Positions 1 to 8,133 of a DNA stretch of 13,881 nucleotides are shown piece after piece. The stretch is from JAZGHN01 sp964496725 (lineage in GTDB: Bacteria > Chloroflexota > Dehalococcoidia > Dehalococcoidales > E44-bin46). A model generated the notes under the pieces. The model was not told the origin of the DNA, made no database searches, and worked only from the letters and a program-made list of their open reading frames with translations. The stretch's first letter is position 1, and every line of letters begins with the position of its first letter. The translations under genes and the position numbers were made by a program. The DNA lies in NCBI GenBank assembly GCA_964496725.1, contig CAZCAS010000023.1, positions 1 through 13,881 of the forward strand. The letters are read 5' to 3'.

Positions 1-90
1 TACCACTATTGCCATTCAGCATCACAGTGAAGACTTGATAGTCGTGTAAAAAACAAGCAATTGTCACCTGAAAAAATGTAACGCACAAAA

Positions 91-104
91 TGCTATACTA
101 TAAT
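91..104 (+). promoter_or_regulatory. Probable -10 region of the pyruvate kinase gene
   Basis: An extended -10 (TG-C-TATACT, 91-99) overlaps a perfect TATAAT at 99-104. No good -35 lies 16-18 bases upstream. Transcription would begin around 106-111, only a few bases before the GTG at 115, so the transcript would be leaderless or nearly so. No Shine-Dalgarno sequence is visible in front of that GTG, which fits this reading. The call rests on base pattern only. Confidence 0.5.
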
Positions 105-114
105 AGAGTGAACA

Positions 115-1272
115 GTGAACGAACCAACAGTTGAGCGCCATGTCAAGATAGTATGCACCTTAGGTCCCGCCAGCAGTTCTCCTGAAGTCATTGAGGGAAT
201 GTTGAGAGGCGGTATGGACATTGCACGGCTTAATTTGGCACATAGCACCCTTGAGGAACATAGACAACTTATTTCGGAAGTTCGCTCGGTCAGCCAAAAA
301 CTCAAACCCTCCATGGGCATTCTCCTTGACCTCCCTGGGCCGAAGCGTCGCATCGGCGATGTCAAGAGTGCCTTCGGCGAACACCTCGAGTTTGCCCTCT
401 CTCAGCACGCTGACTTCATCGCCCTCTCCTACATTTCCTCCGCACGAGAGGTAGAAGGAGTTAAGAAACTACTTAAAGAAATGAATGCTGACATACCTGT
501 CATCGCCAAGATAGAGCGGGCGCAAGCTTTGCGAGAAAGCGACACGATATTTGAGGTCTGCGAAGGAATAATGGTAGCTAGGGGAGACTTAGCACTTGAG
601 ATAAGCATTGAGAAAGTGCCAATGGCCAGTAAGCGTCTTATAAAGGAGGCTAATCACCATGGAAAGCCAGTAATAACAGCCACTGAGATGCTAGAGTCCA
701 TGGTACAATCGACTACCCCAACCAGGGCAGAGGCTGCCGATGTAGCCAATGCCGTTCTTGACGGCACCGATGCGCTGATGCTCTCCGAGGAAACATCCGT
801 TGGAAGTTACCCTGTCAAAGCTACCGAGATAATGGCAAAAATAGCCCTGGAAGCCGAGGCATCGTTGCCTTTCGAGCAGATATTCCATGAGAGGCGGCAG
901 GATGTGCTTCCTGAGGTAAATGATGCCACAGCTAGGGCAGCTTGCCAAGTAGCCCATCAGGCGCAAGCGAAGGCCATTGTAGCTTTCACGACTGGTGGAA
1001 CAACGGCTTTACGGGTATCGAAATACAGACCGCGCCAGCCTGTTCTGGCCGTAACTCCGTCTGAACGCGTTGTGAGACGCCTTTCATTATATTGGGGGGT
1101 CCTCCCTATCAGGAAGCCTGCTCCTCCAACTTTAGAGGAAGCCTTTGGGATGGCAAGGGAAGTGGTGCTGGCAACGAGTATAGCTAGGAAAGGCGACCTC
1201 ATAGTAATTACTGCCGGACTTCCCCTAACCGTTCCGGGAAGCACCAACCTGCTCAAGGTACATATTGTCTGA
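115..1272 (+). CDS. pyk: Pyruvate kinase-like protein lacking the B (lid) domain
   Basis: Pyruvate kinase transfers phosphate from phosphoenolpyruvate to ADP in the last step of glycolysis. This 385-residue protein has the TIM-barrel A domain and a complete C-terminal domain ending in the usual GSTN-LLKV region. Active-site landmarks are present: ARLN at 37-40, GPKRRIG at 75-81, KIE at 132-134 (catalytic Lys132), ARGD at 155-158 (metal-binding Asp158), TATEMLESM at 188-196 and the SEET/PTRAE region after it. Normal enzymes have about 470 or more residues. Here roughly 100 residues, the whole B domain that closes over the nucleotide, are absent: the sequence passes from GPKRRIGDV straight to the barrel helix before DFIALS (100-105). 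The Ser that normally follows the ARLN motif is Ala42. The GTG start is chosen because the family homology begins almost at once. The gene could be a functional variant or a relative with another role. Family membership is sure; activity is not. Confidence 0.88.
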   Translation: MNEPTVERHVKIVCTLGPASSSPEVIEGMLRGGMDIARLNLAHSTLEEHRQLISEVRSVSQKLKPSMGILLDLPGPKRRIGDVKSAFGEHLEFALSQHADFIALSYISSAREVEGVKKLLKEMNADIPVIAKIERAQALRESDTIFEVCEGIMVARGDLALEISIEKVPMASKRLIKEANHHGKPVITATEMLESMVQSTTPTRAEAADVANAVLDGTDALMLSEETSVGSYPVKATEIMAKIALEAEASLPFEQIFHERRQDVLPEVNDATARAACQVAHQAQAKAIVAFTTGGTTALRVSKYRPRQPVLAVTPSERVVRRLSLYWGVLPIRKPAPPTLEEAFGMAREVVLATSIARKGDLIVITAGLPLTVPGSTNLLKVHIV

Positions 1273-1453
1273 ACCTACCGGCAAACTCAGCTAACAGCGA
1301 CGTTAGAACATAACGCTTGAAAAGTATGGGATAGCTATCTATTACTCCCCACAGCTGGAATCCGGGTCCATGGAACATTGAGCAAGCTCAGAGCATCTTG
1401 TGCCGATTTCGCAACTGATAACACGATAGGAAACGAGGGAAGGCTTGATATGT

Positions 1454-2773
1454 TTAACGGGCTATTTTATGCACTGGCCTTATTATTCTTCCAGTTATGC
1501 GCCGATAAACAGCTTCAATAACAAAAGCAGAGCCAATCATGATAGCTAGTACCCACAATTCTTTAGGTGACACCATGGCTCTCTGTCGAACCAACACTGC
1601 CAGAGCACCAAGGCAAGCTATGGCACCTATAACAGATATCCACCTTCGCGATTTTGTGATTGAAGAGAGGCGTGCATTGGCAATGTTTACGGCAGCAAAT
1701 ATAAACAGAAAACCAGCACTTCCCATAATAGCTATACGCGATAGATCCAATAGGTTTGCCAGAGCTAGTGTTAAACCAGAAGTAATTAACAATCCTTCTA
1801 TAGGTCGATTCCATATCTTATGTTCCAGTTTCTCCGGCAACTCGCCTTCTTTGGCGATTATATAACTAATACGCGCTGAGCCATACAGTGTGGCATTAAT
1901 TGCAGAACCTGTCGACAGGAGAGCTGCGACAGCTATCATGATAAAACCCATCCTTCCTAAAAAGGGCTTGGCGGCTTGAGCAAGCGCATAGTCCTTCGCT
2001 GACACAATCTCGTTTACAGGTAAACTGTGAACCGCTATTAGAGAGATGAGAACATAAAGAGCGATAACAAATCCGACTGCTGAATAGAAGGCACGGGGAA
2101 GCGTTTTCTGAGGGTCCCTAACATTCTCAGCTGTGTTAGCGATAAGCTCAAATCCTTCATAAGCCAAGAATATGATCATCCCTCCGGCAATTAACTGAGG
2201 CAGGCCGCTCCCAGCCATCACTGGCAGCTGGTGAGTACCTATGCTCCTTAAACCCACGCCTAAGAAAACAAACAGTATGCTGATTTTAGCCGCCACAATA
2301 TATTTCTCGGATTTACCCACCGCTTTAGCCCCCAAAACATTCAATATGGTGAAGAGGCCTACAGCTCCGCTAGTTAGTATGTGCTTCCAGACTGACTGCG
2401 ATGCCTCGTGGAAAAATGTAGAACCATAACTTCCAAAAGCGTAGGCATAGAGTGAAAGCATAACTACATAGCTTAGCCAGAGAAGAATGTTGAGTCCCCC
2501 TGTCCGCATTCCCGGACCAAAAGCCTGATTTAGGAATTCGACCGTTCCACCTTGACACGGGTAAGCTATAGATAGTCGGGCATAGGAATAAGCCGTAAGT
2601 AAGGCGACTACGCCTGCCAGACCAAAGGCAATCGGAGCCCCACCACGTGCCAATTGCACTGACAAACCGAGCACAGCGAAGATCCCCCCACCAACCATTC
2701 CTCCAATGCCAATGGATACGGCTGACCAATATCCAATTACTTTATCTTGGGATGTAGAGCTAATCATGTCCAC
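1454..2773 (-). CDS. APC-family amino acid permease
   Basis: This is an inner-membrane amino acid (or polyamine) transporter of the APC superfamily, 439 residues, the usual length. About 12 hydrophobic segments can be seen. The first (about 17-37) carries the glycine-rich GIGGMVGGGIF motif that forms the unwound substrate-binding part of TM1. A second conserved patch, FLAYEGFELIANTAEN, lies in and after TM6 (about 200-217). The substrate cannot be read from sequence. Start: GTG at 2773 or ATG at 2767; neither has a clear Shine-Dalgarno sequence. It lies 121 bases downstream of the universal stress protein gene on the same strand. APC permeases and UspA domains are often adjacent and sometimes fused, so the two may act together. 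It converges with the pyruvate kinase gene, and the 181 bases between them (1273-1453) show no gene or clear terminator. Confidence 0.9.
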   Translation of the reverse strand: MDMISSTSQDKVIGYWSAVSIGIGGMVGGGIFAVLGLSVQLARGGAPIAFGLAGVVALLTAYSYARLSIAYPCQGGTVEFLNQAFGPGMRTGGLNILLWLSYVVMLSLYAYAFGSYGSTFFHEASQSVWKHILTSGAVGLFTILNVLGAKAVGKSEKYIVAAKISILFVFLGVGLRSIGTHQLPVMAGSGLPQLIAGGMIIFLAYEGFELIANTAENVRDPQKTLPRAFYSAVGFVIALYVLISLIAVHSLPVNEIVSAKDYALAQAAKPFLGRMGFIMIAVAALLSTGSAINATLYGSARISYIIAKEGELPEKLEHKIWNRPIEGLLITSGLTLALANLLDLSRIAIMGSAGFLFIFAAVNIANARLSSITKSRRWISVIGAIACLGALAVLVRQRAMVSPKELWVLAIMIGSAFVIEAVYRRITGRIIRPVHKIAR

Positions 2774-2894
2774 GAACGGTTTAGCTAAGAATTACTCTGA
2801 TAATCTTCAGCATGCTTCGCTTTGTTACTACACTACTGAAAATAAAACGGTGAATTCAATTTGGTGTAAGCATCGTAAGAACACCTAATTACCA

Positions 2895-3353
2895 TCACTT
2901 GCGGCCCCTAGAGCCTACTGGGGGAGATATAAGCACGGGGATAGTAGAATGCCGTATGACCTTTTCAGCCACACTACCAAAGAACCACCGAGATATTCCT
3001 GACCTCCCATGAGTACTCATAATAATCAGGTCCACACCATTCTTCTCGGCATAGTCCATTATCTCGTCAGCTGGGTAACTGCCTTCATTTACCAGAGTCT
3101 CAACACTCAGCCCCTTTTTCTTTAGATCATTCGCCACAGCAGCGAGATAGCCCTTGGCATCAGCTATAGCCTTTTTCTTTAATTCGAGTGCAACCTCAAT
3201 AGCTTGAGGACCATAAGACAAAATCACGGGCTCCACTACATGAAACAGAACAACCTTAGAAGCACGCTGGGATCCAGCAACTTTTATGAGATGTTCCAGC
3301 ACATGCGCCGAGAACTCAGATCCATCCAATGGCAACAGAATTTTCTTATACAT
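2895..3353 (-). CDS. Universal stress protein (UspA family)
   Basis: A single-domain cytoplasmic Usp protein of 152 residues, the normal length, with the Rossmann-like fold. The N-terminal KILLPLDGSE (4-13) contains the conserved Asp10. The ATP-binding loop near the C-terminus reads S-T-H-G (113-116), nine residues, then GS (126-127). This fits the G-2X-G-9X-G(S/T) pattern of ATP-binding members except that the first Gly is Ser, a common variant. Usp proteins are induced by stress and may bind ATP and regulate partners. ATG 3353 follows an AAGGGGG Shine-Dalgarno sequence and a strong promoter. The gene is divergent from the H+-ATPase and precedes the APC permease on the same strand. The role in this organism is inference. 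Confidence 0.95.
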   Translation of the reverse strand: MYKKILLPLDGSEFSAHVLEHLIKVAGSQRASKVVLFHVVEPVILSYGPQAIEVALELKKKAIADAKGYLAAVANDLKKKGLSVETLVNEGSYPADEIMDYAEKNGVDLIIMSTHGRSGISRWFFGSVAEKVIRHSTIPVLISPPVGSRGRK

Positions 3354-3372
3354 TTAAACCCCCTTGGTTGTG

Positions 3373-3401
3373 AATATAATCCTTAGTCCCAGGGTTGTCA
3401 A
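3373..3401 (-). promoter_or_regulatory. Sigma70-type promoter for the universal stress protein gene
   Basis: On the minus strand, TTGACA (3401-3396) is followed after exactly 17 bases by TATATT (3378-3373). This is a near-consensus sigma70 promoter. Transcription should start near 3366, giving a leader of only about 12-14 bases that consists mostly of the AAGGGGG ribosome binding site before the ATG at 3353. Confidence 0.75.
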
Positions 3402-3434
3402 ACATAATAGGCGATACTCGATTGTTCCGAATAG

Positions 3435-3451
3435 GTCTCTGTCTCAGAGAC
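3435..3451. promoter_or_regulatory. Perfect palindrome between divergent promoters, candidate operator
   Basis: GTCTCTG and CAGAGAC form a perfect 7-base inverted repeat around a 3-base centre. The centre (3443) is almost exactly midway between the -35 box of the stress protein promoter (ending at 3401) and that of the H+-ATPase (starting at 3488). The placement suggests a binding site for a dimeric regulator controlling both genes. No regulator gene is visible in the window, so function is inference. Confidence 0.4.
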
Positions 3452-3487
3452 GAGCGCCCAATCTGGTATGGCACGCCATCAGGTCAG

Positions 3488-3516
3488 TTTACACGAGTGA
3501 TAGAGGTTGCTATACT
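3488..3516 (+). promoter_or_regulatory. Sigma70-type promoter for the P-type H+-ATPase gene
   Basis: TTTACA (3488-3493), a 17-base spacer and TATACT (3511-3516) make a good sigma70-like promoter. The expected transcription start (about 3522-3524) falls at the GGGAGG ribosome binding site (3519-3524). The promoter therefore overlaps the TTG codon at 3507 and excludes it as a start, supporting ATG 3537. Confidence 0.65.
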
Positions 3517-3536
3517 TTGGGAGGACCAATTATTTT

Positions 3537-6041
3537 ATGGAGAAACCAGAACATAGAAAAGGAAACCTCTCCCCAATGAGAGCTGTAGTATCTCAATCTG
3601 TTGAGTCGTCGCCTAGAGATATGCCCGTTGCCGAGCTAGTAAAATACCTCCAGTCATCTCCAAAAGGCCTTAGCCAAGCAGAGGCTGAGAAACGCCTTTC
3701 TCAATATGGCTATAATGAGCTTCCCGAGAAGAAGAGGAGCCCCATACTAGAATTTCTGTCCTACTTCCGAGGCCCTATCCCCGGCATGATTATGGCGGCA
3801 GCGGCGATATCAGGGGTGCTGCACCACTGGCTCGACCTCGGCGTTATCCTCGGGCTTTTGATAATGAATGCTATCGTCGGCTTCCGGGAGGAGTATCAGG
3901 CAGACACCACTATAGCGTCATTGAAGGAAAAGCTAGCAGTGAAGGCTAAGGTGAAAAGGGATGGTAACTGGACTGTCATTGCGGCCAGGGGGCTCGTGCC
4001 TGGCGATATAGTACGTCTGCGAATCGGTGACATTGTGCCAGCAGATGCGAAACTGCTTGAGGGTGATTCCCTACTCGTTGACCAATCAGCCCTGACCGGT
4101 GAATCCCTGCCAGTAGAACACAAATCGGGCGACGTAGTCTATTCAGGGTGCATCGTTAAGCAGGGTGAGATTGATGCCATAATCTATGCTACCGGACAAT
4201 CTACCTATTACGGCAAGACCGCAGAGCTGGTGGAGTCGGCGAAAACACAGAGCCACCTCCAACGCGCCGTCCTTAAGATTGCCGATTATCTCATCGTGAT
4301 AGCCCTGGTTCTCGCCGCTATTGTGATCACCGTCGCCATCAACCGTGGTGACCAGCTACTGACAGTGTTGCGGTTTGCCCTGATTTTGACAGTAGCCGCA
4401 GTTCCTGTTGCCATGCCGGCGGTATTATCAGTGACCATGGCCATCGGGGCTCGAATACTCGCCCGCATGAAAGCAATCGTCACTCACCTACCAGCTGTTG
4501 AGGAACTTGCTGGAATAGATATCCTCTGCTCAGATAAAACTGGCACCCTGACAAAAGCAGAGTTAACGCTGGGAGACCCCTTCGTCTTAGATAACATAAA
4601 GCAATCAGATGTAATTCAGGCAGCAGCGCTGGCCTCGCGTGCCGAGGACCAGGACCCTATCGACCTTGCTATTCTTAATGGAATAAAAGACAAGAAACAA
4701 TTGAAACAGTATCAAGTCATCCATTTCCAGCCATTCGACCCGGTTCAGAAGCGTACAGAGGCCTCGATAAAAGCTGGGAACGACGCCGAGTTCAAAGTAA
4801 GCAAGGGAGCCCCCCAGGTTATCATGGCTCTCGATGCGCAGTCTAACGAACTTAAACCGCAGGTCGATAAAGCAATCAACGAATTTGCCGCGCGGGGTTA
4901 TCGTTCTTTGGGGATAGCCCGGACCGATGCCCACGGCAAATGGCATCTCCTAGGCATTATCCCCCTCTACGACCCCCCCCGAGAGGACTCCAAAGCCACG
5001 ATACACTCAGCAAAAGAGATGGGTATTAATGTTAAGATGGTTACCGGGGATCAGGTTGCCATTGCCAAAGAAATCGGGCGGCAGCTCGACATAGGCGCAG
5101 ATATCATGGATGCGGGCATCTTTAACGCTGTGAAACATCACGAAAGCGGTCAGATGGCCAATACTATTGAGAAAGCAGACGGATTCGCCCAGGTCTTCCC
5201 TGAACACAAATATCATATCGTTGACATACTGCAACAACGCGGCCACATCATAGGTATGACTGGAGATGGTGTAAATGACGCCCCAGCCCTTAAGAAAGCG
5301 GATGCTGGTATAGCAGTCGCCGGTGCTACTGATGCAGCCCGCTCAGCGGCTGATATTGTGCTGTTGGTACCTGGCCTCTCAGTGATAGTTGACGCCATCA
5401 AGGAGAGCCGCAAGATTTTCCAACGCATGATTAATTATGCTACCTACCGCATCGCAGAGACTATCGCTCTTCTCGGTTTCTTGACCATTGCCATACTTGC
5501 CTTCAAGACCTACCCGGTAACTGCAATCATGATTGTCCTTCTGGCAATCCTCAATGACTTCGCTATTATCTCGATAGCCTACGATAACACTCATTACTCT
5601 AGCAAACCCGAAACCTGGAACATGCGCCTAATAATGGGCATAGCCCTAGCCCTCGGCATATTTGCTATGTTTCGTTCTTTTGGTATTTTCTATCTTGGCG
5701 AGAGAATCTTTCACCTGAATCTTGACACCTTGAGAACCCTGGTATATCTGAATCTCTCCATTGGCGGACACCTAACCGTCTTCGCTGCCCGCACCCGGGG
5801 GACATTCTGGTCCATTCGGCCATCACGAGTTCTGCTTGGAGCAGTCCTAGGAACACAGGCCGCTGCGACTTTGATCGCGGTGAATGGATTGTTTATGGCC
5901 CCCATCACCTGGCAACTAGCCGGCATAGTCTGGGGATACTGCGCGCTACTCTTCTTGCTCCAAGACAGGGTTAAGCTCTTGGCACATCGGGTATTTAACC
6001 AGTACCACTCAGGCTTTCTAGTGAAACAAAGCAAAAGATAA
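3537..6041 (+). CDS. Plasma-membrane-type H+-translocating P-type ATPase (P3A)
   Basis: This integral membrane pump hydrolyses ATP to export protons. With the chosen start it has 834 residues. Visible parts are the N-terminal cation-ATPase domain (GLSQAEAEKRL), the actuator-domain TGES at 187-190, the phosphorylation site DKTGT with Asp333, and the hinge TGDGVNDAP at 575-583. An Asn in TM2 (Asn111, LLIMNAIVGF) and LND in TM6 (Asp674) match the Asn/Asp pair used for proton handling in plant and fungal P3A pumps, which favours H+ over Ca2+ or Mg2+. The long C-terminal autoinhibitory domain of plant pumps is absent. The frame is open upstream to a TTG at 3507, but this lies inside the promoter. 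ATG 3537, 12 bases after GGGAGG (3519-3524), is preferred, and ATG 3576 has no ribosome site. A strong hairpin follows the stop. It is divergent from the stress protein gene, suggesting a shared stress or pH response (inference). Confidence 0.92.
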   Translation: MEKPEHRKGNLSPMRAVVSQSVESSPRDMPVAELVKYLQSSPKGLSQAEAEKRLSQYGYNELPEKKRSPILEFLSYFRGPIPGMIMAAAAISGVLHHWLDLGVILGLLIMNAIVGFREEYQADTTIASLKEKLAVKAKVKRDGNWTVIAARGLVPGDIVRLRIGDIVPADAKLLEGDSLLVDQSALTGESLPVEHKSGDVVYSGCIVKQGEIDAIIYATGQSTYYGKTAELVESAKTQSHLQRAVLKIADYLIVIALVLAAIVITVAINRGDQLLTVLRFALILTVAAVPVAMPAVLSVTMAIGARILARMKAIVTHLPAVEELAGIDILCSDKTGTLTKAELTLGDPFVLDNIKQSDVIQAAALASRAEDQDPIDLAILNGIKDKKQLKQYQVIHFQPFDPVQKRTEASIKAGNDAEFKVSKGAPQVIMALDAQSNELKPQVDKAINEFAARGYRSLGIARTDAHGKWHLLGIIPLYDPPREDSKATIHSAKEMGINVKMVTGDQVAIAKEIGRQLDIGADIMDAGIFNAVKHHESGQMANTIEKADGFAQVFPEHKYHIVDILQQRGHIIGMTGDGVNDAPALKKADAGIAVAGATDAARSAADIVLLVPGLSVIVDAIKESRKIFQRMINYATYRIAETIALLGFLTIAILAFKTYPVTAIMIVLLAILNDFAIISIAYDNTHYSSKPETWNMRLIMGIALALGIFAMFRSFGIFYLGERIFHLNLDTLRTLVYLNLSIGGHLTVFAARTRGTFWSIRPSRVLLGAVLGTQAAATLIAVNGLFMAPITWQLAGIVWGYCALLFLLQDRVKLLAHRVFNQYHSGFLVKQSKR

Positions 6042-6081
6042 GAACCCAACATTAGACAACACTTCCTATATTTTTATATAA

Positions 6082-6109
6082 AAAGGGGGAGCATAGTTGC
6101 TCCCCCTTT
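6082..6109. terminator. Bidirectional intrinsic terminator between convergent genes
   Basis: A perfect 12-base-pair hairpin, AAAGGGGGAGCA / TGCTCCCCCTTT, with a TAGT loop lies 41 bases after the H+-ATPase stop. On the plus strand the stem ends in TTT only. On the minus strand it is followed by TTTTT and an A/T-rich tract, making it a good terminator for the leftward operon that ends at 6293. The 183 bases between hairpin and flavoprotein gene show no gene. Confidence 0.85.
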
Positions 6110-6292
6110 GCGATGCTGTAAAATTATCAGGTCACCACTGGACGAACATGGGGATGTCTGTTTTCTTACGCTTATAGCCAAAGCTCTGAGAAAGTCAAGC
6201 TAACCGCCAGTATCATAGCACACAAAATAATAAAGTAGGCCTTTTATAAACTAGGCAACAAAACAAGCTACTGTATGGAATGCTGACCTTGG

Positions 6293-7645
6293 CTACTTCA
6301 TGGCCGCGATAGCCACCTCCGCAGCATTTACTAAGTGATAAGCAATCGGCGATGCTGTCAGGGCAGGATGGGTTCCCATTTGAAACATCGACATATCGTA
6401 AGCAGTCACTGAGTGCTGGATGCAGGCACCAATCACATTCATCAGCTCACCGATGCTTGTTCCACCTGAGGCACCACCGCCGAGAAGCAACCCTTTTTCT
6501 TTACAGAATACCAGCTTCAATTTCACATTTGTTGCTCCTGGCATGCTTGCCGGATGCCTGTCAGGACCTGCTGATTCGCCTATTACTATATTAAACCCCT
6601 CCCCTCTTGCTGCCGCCTCGCTCAAGCCGGCACAGCCAAAGGCCCTTTCGCCAATTATGGTAGAGAAGACGCCTATCGCTCCCGGGTTAGTGTAGCAAGT
6701 GCCATAGATGTTGGATCCAGCCACTCGTGCTTCAGCAGTGGCGATGGAGGCCAGCATAAGACGGCTCAACTTACCACTAAAGAAAGAGGCCTTTTCCGCA
6801 CAATCACCACATGCGAAGATGTCACTATCAGTAAGGGTTCGCATATGTCGGTCAACCTTGATAGCCTTTGTTTCTCCTATTTGGAGCCCGGCCCTTTCAG
6901 CCAGGATAGTATTTGGTCTGGCACCAACGCCGACGATAACCATGCTGGCCTTTAGCTCTTCACCATCTGCTAGTCTGACGCTGCTCACTTTGCCATCGCC
7001 AAGTACAGCCTCGACCCTCTTATTGGTAAGGACTTTGATTCCCCTTTCCCTAAGTGCCTCTTCAGCCTCTTTGCAGAATTCTTCATCGAGAGCTAGCTGT
7101 AAACAGCGGGGAAGTATCTCCACAATAGTCACACTGCAGTCCTTACAATCGCGATGTTTCCGGCATTCATCGGCGAACTCAACACCAATAAACCCGCCAC
7201 CGATTATGACAACGTCCTTGACCTGGTTCATTACATTCAGCATCTCTCTCAGATAGGGAACGTCCTTTTTCGCCATGAAGACATTTTCTTTCTCCAAGCC
7301 AGCAATGGGTAATTCCACCGGTAGGGAACCGGTAGCTATGATAAGCTTGTCATAGCCAATTTCTCCTCCACCCACCAATGAAACTGTCTTTCGTTCACGG
7401 TTTATATCCACCGCCTCGCCTTTCACCAGCTCAATACCATTCTTGTCAAGCAGGGCATCGGGAATTAGATTGTTTTCTGGGCTTCCTACAGTGCCAAAAA
7501 TATATGGTATTCCACAAGGGACCAATACCTGCTCCTCCTTACGAACTAGCAATACCCTTTTGTCCGGATAGCGGCGCCGACAGCTTACTCCAGCCACTGG
7601 TCCCGCCGCACTTCCCCCAATAATCACTACGTCAGCTTTCTGCAC
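6293..7645 (-). CDS. FAD-dependent pyridine nucleotide-disulfide oxidoreductase (CoA-disulfide reductase / NADH oxidase-like)
   Basis: A cytoplasmic flavoprotein of 450 residues, the normal size for the single-cysteine branch that includes CoA-disulfide reductase, NADH oxidase and NADH peroxidase. The FAD-binding motif is IIGGSAAG (8-15), the probable redox-active cysteine is Cys44 in VPCGIPY, the NAD(P)-binding motif is IIGGGFIG (147-154), and the second FAD motif is DIFACGDCAE (275-284). The C-terminal interface domain follows (about 320-450). A short cysteine-rich insert after the NAD motif (Cys161, Cys167, Cys170) is not typical of the family. GTG 7645 is supported by AAAGGAG six bases upstream. 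The stop is TAG. It is the last gene before the terminator and lies downstream of mttB and a small unknown gene. The substrate (CoA disulfide, polysulfide, O2 or peroxide) cannot be decided from sequence. Confidence 0.88.
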   Translation of the reverse strand: MQKADVVIIGGSAAGPVAGVSCRRRYPDKRVLLVRKEEQVLVPCGIPYIFGTVGSPENNLIPDALLDKNGIELVKGEAVDINRERKTVSLVGGGEIGYDKLIIATGSLPVELPIAGLEKENVFMAKKDVPYLREMLNVMNQVKDVVIIGGGFIGVEFADECRKHRDCKDCSVTIVEILPRCLQLALDEEFCKEAEEALRERGIKVLTNKRVEAVLGDGKVSSVRLADGEELKASMVIVGVGARPNTILAERAGLQIGETKAIKVDRHMRTLTDSDIFACGDCAEKASFFSGKLSRLMLASIATAEARVAGSNIYGTCYTNPGAIGVFSTIIGERAFGCAGLSEAAARGEGFNIVIGESAGPDRHPASMPGATNVKLKLVFCKEKGLLLGGGASGGTSIGELMNVIGACIQHSVTAYDMSMFQMGTHPALTASPIAYHLVNAAEVAIAAMK

Positions 7646-7731
7646 TTTTGTCTCCTTTCAATGTCTTTAGTGCCTCCTCACAAGGTATCCGCTTTTGGCT
7701 TCCAAACTCCACTCATGATAGTTTACCAATA

Positions 7732-8046
7732 TCACTCTATTTCTCTTTTTATCACCCCCCAGCCAGCATCCAGCCTCCTAAACTTCAGCCCAAACTCTTC
7801 TATCAAGGTTCTGATTGGTATAAGGACATCATTCGGACGCTCAAAAGAGTTGCCCAGACAATCAGAATTGGGATTGTGTTCAAGGTCGATTATTGAACTG
7901 CTAGTTCTCACCCACACCACATGATTGAGACGCAGTATACTCTCGTTTTCCGTACCAATAACATGCCCTGCAATCTCGACAGCATTGCTGTCATCCGGCA
8001 CAAATACGATCCTGTCCAGAGCACCGGATATCACCCTGGCATACAC
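7732..8046 (-). CDS. Small protein of unknown function between mttB and the flavoprotein
   Basis: I do not recognise this 104-residue protein. It has no signal peptide, membrane segment or metal motif. The first half alternates hydrophobic and charged residues as in beta strands (ALDRIVFVPDD, VVWVRTSSSIIDLEHN); the second half has a likely helix (LIPIRTLIEEFGLKF) and ends in GWGVIKREIE. It is believed to be real because GTG 8046 sits eight bases after GAGGAGG, a strong ribosome binding site. The reading frame also fills most of the gap between two genes on the same strand. It begins 87 bases after the mttB stop and ends 86 bases before the flavoprotein start, so the three may be cotranscribed. 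It could be a small partner or regulator, but nothing in the sequence shows which. Confidence 0.6.
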   Translation of the reverse strand: MYARVISGALDRIVFVPDDSNAVEIAGHVIGTENESILRLNHVVWVRTSSSIIDLEHNPNSDCLGNSFERPNDVLIPIRTLIEEFGLKFRRLDAGWGVIKREIE

Positions 8047-8133
8047 CTTTATTGCCTCCTCGCTCTCCTAAAATCAGACGAGCACATGGGGGTCGCCTGT
8101 ACTAACCTGATTACATTTGATGCCATGACCAAA

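Noticed and set aside
1..49. The first 49 bases could be the tail of an upstream plus-strand gene ending in TAA at 47-49.
   Set aside because: Only 15 codons are visible, a second frame also fits, and nothing is recognisable.
1273..1453. Short inverted repeats (GATAGCTATC near 1330, GAGC-AA-GCTC near 1380) between the convergent pyruvate kinase and permease genes.
   Set aside because: Short stems with no following T-run on either strand; not enough to call a terminator or RNA.
6074..6295. After the flavoprotein TAG stop, the frame continues 73 codons with two more TAGs but no TGA or TAA until 6074.
   Set aside because: The stretch has no protein-like character and runs through the terminator hairpin. 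A run of this length without TAA/TGA is not rare by chance, so an amber-read extension is unlikely.
6708..7256. Long plus-strand frame of 182 codons opposite the flavoprotein gene.
   Set aside because: Low-complexity Ser/Leu/Ala-rich translation on the antisense of a clear gene; a shadow frame.
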